A DNA stretch of 64,000 bases, from contig CM049308.1 of assembly GCA_026874595.1 (NCBI GenBank), forward strand, positions 97,016,624 to 97,080,623, given 5' to 3'. The notes below the pieces were generated by a model that ran no database searches, was not told the origin of the DNA, and saw only the letters and a program-made list of their open reading frames with translations. Each line of letters begins with the position of its first letter. Positions within the stretch are counted from its first letter, which is position 1. This document shows positions 36,516-48,600 of the stretch, piece by piece. A program made the translations under genes and the position numbers. The stretch comes from Sipunculus nudus (Eukaryota; Annelida; Sipuncula; Golfingiida; Sipunculidae).

Positions 36516-38970
36516 ATAGCCGTGGTCCATTGTCCGTCGTCCGTCCGTCTGTCTGTCCGTTAGACTCGCACGTTTTGAAACCGTTAGACCTACGAATCCA
36601 AAATTCGGCATACTGTTAGATGTCCCCAAAATCTCCTACCATACCGAAAATTGGTTCAATATGACTTCGTTCCTTCGAGATTTTTAGGAAAAACCTCAAA
36701 TTTCCATTAAAACCTATTATCACACTTCAGGACTGCCTAATATCAAAACTACTTATCTGTTTTTCTTAATATTTACCAGAAGTAATCTCCTATATATTTC
36801 CTTTATACATGCCAGAAATTAGGTCCGTAAATTATAATTTATGGGTTAAGTATAAGTTATGGGCTCGCACATAATGGACTTTGAAAAAAAATCAGAAAAA
36901 ATATTTACTCACTTAACATGAGAAATTTTGAAACTAGAGACTATTTTTCAAAATATATAACTTTGTTTAATTAAGATTCAATTGTTTACCCAAAACTAGA
37001 TCTGAATTTTGTAAATGCTTTAAGTTATTAGCATAAAAAAAATCAGTAACTTTAATTATGCCCAACTTTGACCATGGCACGATTTTCTCCTGTAAGTACT
37101 ATTGGTTTAATTTTCAAAGCATATAAACTTGATTATTACATTTGTTTCAATCTGAAATTTGAAAATAAAAGCTTGAAAATTAGGCAAGTTATTGATTTTT
37201 TTCTTGAGGCTCTATTGTAGTCATTTGCTTTGTCCAGATGCAGGGTCCCACTCCAGGTCACTGGGAGTCAACTATGCCAGGGTTTCTGATTTGTTACATT
37301 CACTTGGGGAGATCCCCTGCTGTGACAGGTTTACAGTTATTCTAATATAACCACCCCAATCCCCCCCCCCCCGCAAACCCAACCCACCATGTGCTATGCA
37401 GTAATTGTTATTGTTTTCACTGTATCTCCTTAATTGTAATGCTGTTTCCGCTCCAATATACAAAATCTTTCCTTGAAAAAGTGTTTCAGGGTGTAATCCA
37501 GAAGATGCCATGTTGTGTTAATGTAGCATTTTTAAAGAAATCAATTTTCTTTTAAATGATTTTTACAAATATAATAAAACCCATCAGTATGCTTAAATTG
37601 ATAAAATATGAAGCAAATTATATATAAATTAAGGCACAATTTAAAATTGTGAAATCTGAATCAAGTGGTTTTTTTAGATATTTATTGTTTTGCAAATTTA
37701 TTTTTGTGGTAAAAAATAAATAAACATTTGTATGCATGATGTTGTGTTGTCTGACATGATTGAAATTTATGATGAATTATGAATCAACTTATATATGTTA
37801 TATTGGAAATGTAGAGAAATATAAACTTATAATAAAAAAAAATTGATGTGATAAAAAAATGAGGATCTAATACAAACATTTGTTCATTATTTTCCTGCCG
37901 CAGCAGAATTGGAGATCAGGCTTTGCTTGCCCTGTATGTATATGCAGAAGTGTTGTTAATCCCACCATCTCCCCCCCCCTCTGCTGCCATTGATTCCTGT
38001 GCACGGGGACATTAGTTTTTATTGCAAATGTGTGAAATTTATTTAATGAAAAAAATAATAGGATTAGAAAAAATCAAGATCTTATTGAAACATATTCTTG
38101 CCTTAGGAGAATGGAATATAAAGTGATCAGCTCTGTCCATCATCTCTCCGTTATCATTAAATATATATTAATTATGAAATTTTTCCTATAAGCACTGTTG
38201 AAATAACTTTCATATGCTGTATGTGTTTGGAATAAAACTGTTTAAGTCTAAAATTTGAAAGCAAATTATATATTCAGTTGCGTATTATTGTAGATTTTAA
38301 ACTTTAAATAAATTGATATAATAAATAAATAAAGAAATAATTGAAACTTCATATATTATCAGCTTTGTTTGTCTACCAGTCTTTCTGTCCTTTTTTTTAA
38401 ATATTAAGTAATTATGAATGAACTTCTTTATCCTGTAAGCATTGTTGAATTAAGTGAAAACCCTATGTATATACACTAAAATAATACAGATATGTTGTAA
38501 CTCCTACCATTCCACCCCCCCCCCCCCAAAAAAAAAAATAAAAACACCACCAAATCCTTTCATCTGTGGACTGGGGACATTAGTTATATTTCAAATGTAT
38601 ACATTTCATAATATAAAAAAAAAACATATATTTAATATTATATATTATAAAAAATAGATTCAATTGAACAAATGTGTAAACTACTGAAATGTCAAAAGTT
38701 AATAAAAAGCCACCAAATGATCATGGTAATAGTACAGATCATTTGTTCACAAACTGCTCACATGCTTCAGTTTCAACATTAGAAAATACATGGTCAGGTC
38801 ACAAAATATTCTTTGCAACAATTTCTTGCTCATCAATACAAACCAATCATATAAACCAACCATGGCCTATATTACCTCTTCCTCTTACACTTTATCTCAA
38901 TTTGATATTATTTTAGATTTTTACCTTCAATGTCAACTTCAGCAGAGCACAGTGATCCATGCATCCCTTG
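36487..38970 (+). mobile_element. Dispersed repeat element inserted in the 20-bp array
   Basis: A 2.48-kb AT-rich segment interrupts the 20-bp array. It opens with a hairpin (36487-36515), continues into a GTCCGTCGTCCGTCCGTC head and then a body of degenerate internal repeats. CCTATAAGCA or CCTGTAAGCA with TTGTTGAA recurs near 38187 and 38432, and GGGGACATTAGTT recurs near 38005 and 38573. Three poly-C tracts lie inside. No long coding frame or transposase motif is visible, so it looks non-autonomous. The head resembles the copies at 56160 and 60512. The element class is not determined. Confidence 0.6.
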
Positions 38971-39065
38971 TATTTGAGCTGTTTTGGTTGTATTTGATCT
39001 GTCTTGGTTATATTTGATATTTCTGGGTTATATTTGATCTGCCTGGTTATATTTGAGCTGTCTTT
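38971..39065. repeat. 20-bp minisatellite, right part
   Basis: About four to five 20-bp units (TATTTGATCTGTCTTGGT type) match those at 36411-36485. They pass directly into the first units of the 30-bp array near 39066. Confidence 0.85.
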
Positions 39066-39273
39066 GAGCATGTGGGGGACAGTTTTTGTTGCCAGACATC
39101 AGGACGTCAGTTTTTATGTTGCCAGACATTTGTAGGACAGCATTTATATTGCAAGACATGTGTAGGACAACTGTTATGTTGCCAGACATGTGTAGGACAG
39201 CTTTTATGTTGCAAGACATGTGTAGGACAGCATTTATGTTGCTAGACATGTGTAGGACAGCTTTTATGTTGCC
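39066..39273. repeat. 30-bp minisatellite (array 4), first block
   Basis: About seven 30-bp units of the GCCAGACATGTG plus AGGACAGCTTTTATGTT type. Unlike the main array, these mostly read TATGTT rather than TATTTT. They are separated from the main array by a unique spacer. Confidence 0.93.
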
Positions 39274-39601
39274 CGGAGAGTATGAATCCTTCCCACGTTG
39301 CATTGCGACAAATGGCCACATTTGATAAACAGCGTTGTGTGGGTTTGTACAAGAAAGAACCTGTAAAACAAGACTTCCTGTCAGTTAGAATGTAAAATCG
39401 TAGATGCAAAAGGTTAGTGAATAAAGTGTTGATAAGCCTGATGCAATTTCTTCGAGTGATCAGACCTGTCATCTCCTCCGAGGGCCCTCGACCTATCGTT
39501 GCAAATTCGTTGCGGAGTGTCAATATTAAATTTACATTGGGCCCATGGACGGTAACGTCCGTCCAGCAGGAGTATCATAGGACATAGAGATTCATGTATG
39601 G
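39274..39601. other. Unique spacer inside array 4
   Basis: About 330 bp of non-repetitive sequence separates the first 30-bp block from the main one. It contains a GGACGGTAACGTCC stem-loop near 39548. No gene is supported; short frames on both strands extend into the arrays. The repeat partly restarts before its phase is completed, so this could be an insertion or a surviving piece of the original locus. Confidence 0.6.
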
Positions 39602-42600
39602 ATTATTTTTACCAGACATGTGTAGGACGGCTTTTATTTTGCCAGACATGTGGAGGACAGCTTTTATGTTGCCAGACATGTGTAGGACAGCTTTTATTTT
39701 GCAAGACATGTGGAGGATAGCTTTTATTTTGACAGACATATGGAGGACAAATTTTACTTTGCCAGACATGTGTAGGACAGTTTTTATTTTGCCAGACATG
39801 TGTAGGACAGCTTTTATTTTGCCAGACATGTGTAGGACAGCTTTTATTTTGCCAGACATGTGGAGGACAGCTTTTATTTTGCCAGACATGTGGAGGACAG
39901 CTTTTATTTTGCCTGACATGTGAAGGACAGTTTTTATTTTTGCAAGACATGTGGAGGACAGCTTTTATTTTGCCAGACATGTGGAGGACAGCTTTTATTT
40001 TGCCAGACATGTGTAGGACAGCTTTTATTTTGCCATACATGTGGAGGACAGCTTTTATTTTGCCAGACATGTGGAGGACAGCTTTTATTTTGCCAGACAT
40101 GTGGAGGACAGCTTTTATTTTACCAGACATGTGTAGGACAGCTTTCATTTTGCCAGACATGTGTAGGACAAATTTTATTTTGCCAGACATGTGGAGGACA
40201 GCTTTTATTTTGCCAGACATGTGGAGGACAGTTTTATACTGCCAGACATGTGTAGGACAGCTTTTATTTTGCCAGACATGTGGAGGACAGCGTTTATTTT
40301 GCCAGACATGTGGAGGACAGCTTTTATTTTGCCAGACATGTGTAGGACAGCTTTTATTTTGCCAGATATGTGTAGGACAGCTTTTATTTTGCCAGACATG
40401 TGGAGGACAAATTTTATTTTGCCAGACATGTGTAGGACAGCTTTTATTTTGCCAGACATGTGTTGGACAGCTTTTATTTTGCCAGACATGTGTAGGACAG
40501 CTTTTATTTTGCCAGACATGTGTAGGACAGCTTTTATTTTGCCAGACATGTGGAGGAAAGCTTTTATTTTGCCAAACATGTGTAGGATAGCTTTTATTTT
40601 GCCAGACATGTGAAGGACAGCTTTTATTTTGCCAGACATGTGGAGGACAGCTTTTATTTTGCCAGACATGTGTAGGACAGCTTTATATTGCCAGACAGGT
40701 GTAGGACAGCTTTTATATTGCCAGACATGTGTAGGACAGCTTTTATTTTGCCAGACATGTGAAGGACAGCTTTTATTTTGCCAGACATGTGGAGGACAGC
40801 TTTTATTTTACTAGACATGTGTAGGACAGCTTTATACTGCAAATATGTGGAGGACAAATTTTATTTTGCCAGACATGTAGAGGACAGCTTTTATTTTGCC
40901 AGACATGTGTAGGACAGGTTTACATTGCCAGACATGTGGAGGACAGTTTTATAATGCCAGACATGTGTAGGACAGCTTTTTTATTGCCAGACATGTCGAG
41001 GACAGCTTTTATTTTGCCATACATGTGGAGGACAGCTTTTATTTTGCCAGACATGTGGAGGACAGCTTTTATTTTACCAGACATGTGTAGGACAGCTTTC
41101 ATTTTGCCAGACATGTGTAGGAGAGTTTTATACTGCCAGACATGTGTAGGACAGCTTTTATTTTGCCAAACATGTGGGGGACAGCTTTTATTTTGCCAGA
41201 CATGTGGAGGACAGCTTTTATTTTACCAGACATGTGTAGGACAGCTTTCATTTTGCCAGACATGTGTAGGAGAGCTTTCATTTTGCCAGACATGTGTAGG
41301 ACAGCTTTTATTTTGCCAGACATGTGGAGGACGGCTTTTATTTTGCCAGACATGTGGAGGACGGCTTTTATTTTGCCAGACATGTGGAGGACAGCTTTTA
41401 TTTTGCCAGACATGTGTGGGACAGCTTTTATTTTGCCAGACATGTGGAGGATAGCTTTTATATTGCCAGACATGTGTAGGACAGCTTTTATTTTGCCAGA
41501 CGTGTGGAGGACAGTTTTATATTGCCAGACATGTGTAGGAGAGTTTTATACTGCCAGACATGTGTAGGACAGCTTCTATTTTGCCAGACATGTGTAGGAC
41601 AGCTTTTATTTTGCCAGACATGTGTAGGACAGCTTTTATTTTGCCAGACATGTGTAGGACAGCTTTTATTTTGCCAGACATGTGGAGGACAGCTTTTATT
41701 TTGCCAGACATGTGGAGGACAGCTTTTATTTTGCCAGACATGTGAAGGGCAGCTTTTATTTTGCCAGACATGTGGAGGACAGCTTTTATTTAGCAAGAAA
41801 TGTCTAGGACAGCTTTTATTTTGCCAGACATGTGGAGGACAGCTTTTATTTTGCCAGACATGTGGAGGACAGCTTTTATATTGCCAGACATGTGGAGGAC
41901 AGCTTTTAATTTGCCAGACATGTGTAGGACAGCTTTTTTTTGCCAGACATGTGTACGACAGTTTTATACTGCCAGACATGTAGAGGACGGCTTTAATTTT
42001 GTCAGACATTTGTAGGACAGCTTTTATTTTGCCAGACATGTGGAGAACAGCTTTATACTGCAAATATGTGGAGGACAAATTTTATTTTGCCAGACATGTG
42101 GAGGACAGCTTTTATTTTGCCAGACATGTGTAGGACAGGTTTACATTGCCAGACATGTGGAGGACAGTTTTATATTGCCAGACATGTGTAGGACAGCTTT
42201 TTTATTGCCAGACATGTCGAGGACAGATTTTATTTTGCCAAACATGTGGAGGACAGCTTTTATTTTGCCAGACATGTGGAGGACAGCTTTTATTTTACCA
42301 GACATGTGTAGGACAGCTTTCATTTTGCCAGACATGTGTAGGAGAGTTTTATACTGCCAGACATGTGTAGGACAGCTTTTAATTTGCCAAACATTTGGAG
42401 GACAACTTTTATTTTGCCGGACATGTGGAGGACAGCTTTTATTTTACCAGACATGTGTAGGACAGCTTTCATTTTGCCAGACATGTGAAGGGCAGCTTTT
42501 ATTTTGCCAGACATGTGTAGGACAGCTTTTATTTAGCCAGAAATGTGGAGGACAGCTTTTATTTTGCCAGACATGTGGAGGACAGCTTTTATTTTGCCAG

Positions 42601-45600
42601 ACATGTGTAGGACAGCTTTAATTTGCCAGACATGTGGAGGACAGCTTTTATTTTGCCAGACATGTGTAGGACAGCTTTTATTTTGCCAGACATGTGTAGG
42701 ACAGTTTTATACTGCCAGACATGTGGAGGACAGCTTTTATTTTGCCAGACATGTGTAGTACAGCTTTTATTTTGCCAGACATGTGGAGAACAGCTTTAAA
42801 CTGCAAATATGTGGAGGACAAATTTTATTTTGCCAGACATGTAGAGGACAGCTTTTATTTTGCCAGACATGTGTAGGACAGGTTTACATTGCCAATAATG
42901 TGGAGGACAGTTTTATAATGCCAGACATGTGTAGGACAGCTTTTTTATTGCCAGACATGTCGAGGACAGCTTTTATTTTGCCATACATGTGGAGGACAGC
43001 TTTTATTTTGCCAGACATGTGGAGGACAGCTTTTATTTTACCAGACATGTGTAGGACAGCTTTCATTTTGCCAGACATGTGTAGGAGAGTTTATACTGCC
43101 AGACATGTGTAGGACAGCTTTTATTTTGCCAAACATGTGGAGGACAGCTTTTATTTTGCCAGACATGTGGAGGACAGCTTTTATTTTACCAGACATGTGT
43201 AGGACAGCTTTCATTTTGCCAGACATGTGTAGGACAGCTTTCATTTTGCCAGACATGTGTAGGACAGCTTTTATTTTGCCAGACATGTGGAGGACAAATT
43301 TTATTTTGCCAGACATGTGGAGGACGGCTTTTATTTTGCCAGACATGTGGAGGACAGCTTTTATTTTGCCAGACATGTGTGGGACAGCTTTTATTTTGCC
43401 AGACATGTGGGGGATAGCTTTTATATTGCCAGACATGTGTAGGACAGCTTTTATTTTGCCAGACGTGTGGAGGACAGTTTTATATTGCCAGACATGTGTA
43501 GGAGAGTTTTATACTGCCAGACATGTGTAGGACAGCTTTCATTTTGCCAGACATGTGTAGGACAGCTTTTATTTTGCCAGACATGTGTAGGACAGCTTTT
43601 ATTTTGCCAGACATGTGTAGGACAGCTTTTATTTTGCCAGACATGTGGAGGACAGCTTTTATTTTGCAAGACATGTGGAGGACAGCTTTTATTTTGCCAG
43701 ACATGTGAAGGGCAGCTTTTATTTTGCCAGACATGTGGAGGACAGCTTTTATTTAGCAAGAAATGTCTAGGACAGCTTTTATTTTGCCAGACATGTGGAG
43801 GACAGCTTTTATTTTGCCAGACATGTGGAGGACAGCTTTTATATTGCCAGACATGTGGAGGACAGCTTTTATTTTGCCAGACATGTGTAGGACAGCTTTT
43901 TTTTTGCCAGACATGTGTACGACAGTTTTATACTGCCAGACGTGTAGAGGACAGCTTTTATTTTGTCAGACATTTGTAGGACAGCTTTTATTTTGCCAGA
44001 CATGTGGAGAACAGCTTTATACTGCAAATATGTGGAGGAAAAATTTTATTTTGCCAGACATGTGGAGGACAGCTTTTATTTTGCCAGACATGTGTAGGAC
44101 AGGTTTACATTGCCAGACATGTGGAGGACAGTTTTATATTGCCAGACATGTATAGGACAGCATTTTTATTGCCAGACATGTCGAGGACAGCTTTTATTTT
44201 GCCAAACATGTGGAGGACAGCTTTTATTTTGCCAGACATGTGGAGGACAGCTTTTATTTTACCAGACATGTGTAGGACAGCTTTCATTTTGCCAGACATG
44301 TGTAGGAGAGTTTTATACTGCCAGACATGTGTAGGACAGCTTTTATTTTGCCAAACATGTGGAGGACAGCTTTTATTTTGCCAGACATGTGGAGGACAGT
44401 TTTTATTTTACCAGACATGTGTAGGACAGCTTTCATTTTGCCAGACATGTGTAGGAGAGCTTTCATTTTGCCAGACATGTGTAGGATAGCTTTTATTTTG
44501 CCAGACATGTGGAGGACAAATTTTATTTTGCCAGACATGTGGAGGACAGCTTTTATTTTGCCAGACATGTGGAGGACAGCTTTTATTTTGCCAGACATGT
44601 GTGGGACAGCTTTTATTTTGCCAGACATGAGGAGGATAGCTTTTATATTGCCAGACATGTGTAGGACAGCTTTTATTTTGCCAGACGTGTGGAGGACAGT
44701 TTTATATTGCCAGACATGTGTAGGAGAGTTTTATACTGCCAGACATGTGTAGGACAGCTTTCATTTTGCCAGACATGTGTAGGACAGCTTTTATTTTGCC
44801 AGACATGTGTAGGACAGCATTTATTTTGCCAGACAAGTGTAGGACAGCTTTTATTTAGCCAGAAATGTGGAGGACAGCTTTTATTTTGCCAGACATGTGA
44901 AGGGCAGCTTTTATTTTGCCAGACATGTGGAGGACAGCTTTTATTTAGCAAGAAATGTGGAGGACAGCTTTTTTTCTGCCAGACATGTGGAGGACAGCTT
45001 TTATTTTGCCAGACATGTTGAGGACAGCTTTTATTTTGCCAGACATGTGGAGGACAGTTTTATACTGCCAGACATGTGGAGGACAGCTTTTATTTTGCCA
45101 GACATTTGTAGGACAGCTTTTATTTTGCCAGACATGTGGAGAACAGCTTTATACTGCAAATATGTGGAGGACAAATTTTATTTTGCCAGACATGTGGACG
45201 ACAGCTTTTATTTTGCCAGACATGTGTAGGACAGGTTTACATTGCCAGACATGTGCAGGACAGCTTTTTTATTGCCAGACATGTCGAGGAAAGCTTTTAT
45301 TTTGCCAGACATGTGGAGGATAGCTTTTATATTGCCAGACATGTGTAGGTCAGCTTTTATTTTGCCTGACGTGTGGAGGACAGTTTTATATTGCCAGACA
45401 TGTGTAGGAGAGTTTTATACTGCCAGACATGTGTAGGACAGCTTTTATTTTGCCAAACATGTGGAGGACAGCTTTTATTTTGCCAGACATGTGGAGGACA
45501 GTTTTTATTTTACCAGACATGTGTAGGACAGCTTTCATTTTGCCAGACATGTGTAGGAGAGCTTTCATTTTGCCAGACATGTGTAGGACAGCTTTTATTT

Positions 45601-48600
45601 TGCCAGACATGTGGAGGACAAATATTATTTTGCCAGACATGTGGAGGACAGCTTTTATTTTGCCAGACATGTTGAGGACAGCTTTTATTTTGCCAGACAT
45701 GTGGAGGACAGCTTTATACTGCCAGACATGTGGAGGACAGCTTTTATTTTGCCAGACATGTGGAGGACAAATATTATTTTGCCAGACATGTGGAGGACAG
45801 CTTTTATTTTGCCAGACATGTGGAGGACAGCTTTTATTTTGCCAGACATGTGTGGGACAGCTTTTATTTTGCCAGACATGTGGAGGATAGCTTTTATATT
45901 GCCAGACATGTGTAGGACAGCTTTTATTTTGCCAGACGTGTGGAGGACAGTTTTATATTGCCAGACATGTGTAGGAGAGCTTTATACTGCCAGACATGTG
46001 TAGGACAGCTTTCATTTTGCCAGACATGTGTAGGACAGCTTTTATTTTGCCAGACATGTGGAGGACAGCTTTTATTTTGCCAGACATGTGGAGGACAGCT
46101 TTTATTTTGCCAGACATGTGGAGGACAGTTTTTATTTTGCCTGACATGTGTAGGACAGCTTTTATTTTGCCAGTCATGTGGAGGACAGCTTTTATTTTGC
46201 CCGACATGTGTAGGACAGCTTTTATTTTGCCAGACATGTGGAGGACAGCTTTTATTTTGCCAGACATGTGGAGGACAGTTTTATACTGCCAGACATGTGG
46301 AGGACAGTTTATACTGCCAGACATGTGGAGGACAGCTTTATACTGCCAGACATGTGGAGGACAAATATTATTTTGCCAGACATGTGGAGGACACCTTTTA
46401 TTTTGCCAGACATGTGTAGGACAGCTTTATATTGCCAGACATGTGGAGGACAGTTTTATATTGCCAGACATGTGGAGGACAGCTTTTATATTGCCAGACA
46501 TGTGGAGGACAGCTTTTATTTTGCCAGACATGTGTAGGACAGCTTTTATTTTGCCAGACATGTGGAGGAAAGATTTATATTGCCAGACATGTGGAGGACA
46601 GCTTTTATTTTGCCAGACATGTGTAGGACAGCTTTTATTTTGCCAGACATGTGGAGGACAGCTTTTATTTTGCCAGACATGTGTAGGACAGCTTTTATTT
46701 TGCCATACATGTGGAGGACAAATTTTATTTTGCCAGACATGTGGAGGACAGCTTTTATTTTGCAAGACATGTGTAGGACAGCTTTTATTTTGCCAGACAT
46801 GTGTAGGACAGCTTTTATTTTGCAAGACATGTGGAGGATAGCTTTTATATTGCCAGACATGTGTAGGACAGCTTTTATTTTGCCAATAATGTGGAGGACA
46901 GTTTTATATTGCCAGACATGTGTAGGAGAGTTTTATACTGCCAGACATGTGTAGGACAGCTTTCATTTTGCCAGATATGTGTCGGACAGTTTTATATTTC
47001 CAGACATGTGTAGGACAGTTTTTATTTTGCCAGACTTGTGGAGGACAGTTTTTATTTTGCCAGACATGTGGAGGACAGCTTTTATATTGCCAGACATGTG
47101 TAGGACAGCTTTTTTATTGCCAGACATGTGGAGGACAGCTTTTATTTTGCCAAACATGTGGAGGACAGCTTTTATTTTGCCAGACATGTGGAGGACAGCT
47201 TTCATTTGGCCAGACATGTGGAGGACAGCTTTTATTTTGCCAGACATGTGGAGGACAGTTTTATACTGCCAGACATGTGGAGGACAGTTTTATACTGCCA
47301 GAGATGTGTAGGACAGCTTTCATTTTGCCAGACATGTGTAGGACAGCTTTTATTTTGCCAGACATGTGTAGGACAGCATTTATTTTGCCAGACAAGTGTA
47401 GGACAGCTTTTATTTTGCCAGAAATGTGGAGGACAGCTTTTATTTTGCCAGACATGTGGAGGACAGCTTTTATTTTGCAAGACATGTGAAGGGCAGCTTT
47501 TATTTTGCCAGACATGTGGAGGACAGCTTTTATTTAACAAGAAATGTGGAGGACAGCTTTTTTTCTGCCAGACATGTGGAGGACAGCTTTTATTTTGCCA
47601 GACATGTGGAGGACAGCTTTTATTTTGCCAGACATGTGGAGGACAGCTTTTATTTTGCCAGACATGTGTAGGACAGCTTTTTTTTTTGCCAGACATGTGT
47701 AGGACAGTTTTATACTGCCAGACATGTGGAGGACAGCTTTTATTTTGCCAGACATTTGTAGGACAGCTTTTATTTTGCCAGACATTTTGAGAACAGCTTT
47801 ATACTGCAAATATGTGGAGGACAAATTTTATTTTGCCAGACATGTGTAGGACAGGTTTACATTGCCAGACATGTGGAGGACAGCTTTTTTATTGCCAGAC
47901 ATGTCGAGGACAGCTTTTATTTTGCCAGACATGTGGAGGATAGCTTTTATATTGCCAGACATGTGTAGGACAGCTTTTATTTTGCCAGACGTGTGGAGGA
48001 CAGTTTTATATTGCCAGACATGTGTAGGAGAGTTTTATACTGCCAGACATGTGTAGGACAGCTTTTATTTTGGCAAACATGTGGAGGACAGCTTTTATTT
48101 TGCCAGACATGTGGAGGACAGTTTTTATTTTACCAGACATGTGTAGGACAGCTTTCATTTTGCAAGACATGTGTAGGAGAGCTTTCATTTTGCCAGACAT
48201 GTGTAGGACAGCTTTTATTTTGCCAGACATGTGGAGGACAAATTTTATTTTGCCAGACATGTGGAGGACAGCTTTTATTTTGCCAGACATGTGGAGGACA
48301 GCTTTTATTTTGCCAGACATGTGTGGGACAGCTTTTATTTTGCCAGACATGTGGAGGATAGCTTTTATATTGCCAGACATGTGTAGGACAGCTTTTATTT
48401 TGCCAGACGTGTGGAGGACAGTTTTATATTGCCAGACATGTGTAGGAGAGTTTTTATTTTGCCAGACATGTGGAGAACAGCTTTAAACTGCAAATATGTG
48501 GAGGACAAATTTTATTTTGCCAGACATGTAGAGGACAGCTTTTATTTTGCCAGACATGTGTAGGACAGGTTTACATTGCCAGACATGTGGAGGACAGTTT

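Noticed and set aside
38689-38916. 75-codon plus-strand frame near the end of the dispersed element
   Set aside because: No recognisable motif, low complexity at the C-terminus, and it lies inside an apparently non-coding mobile element.
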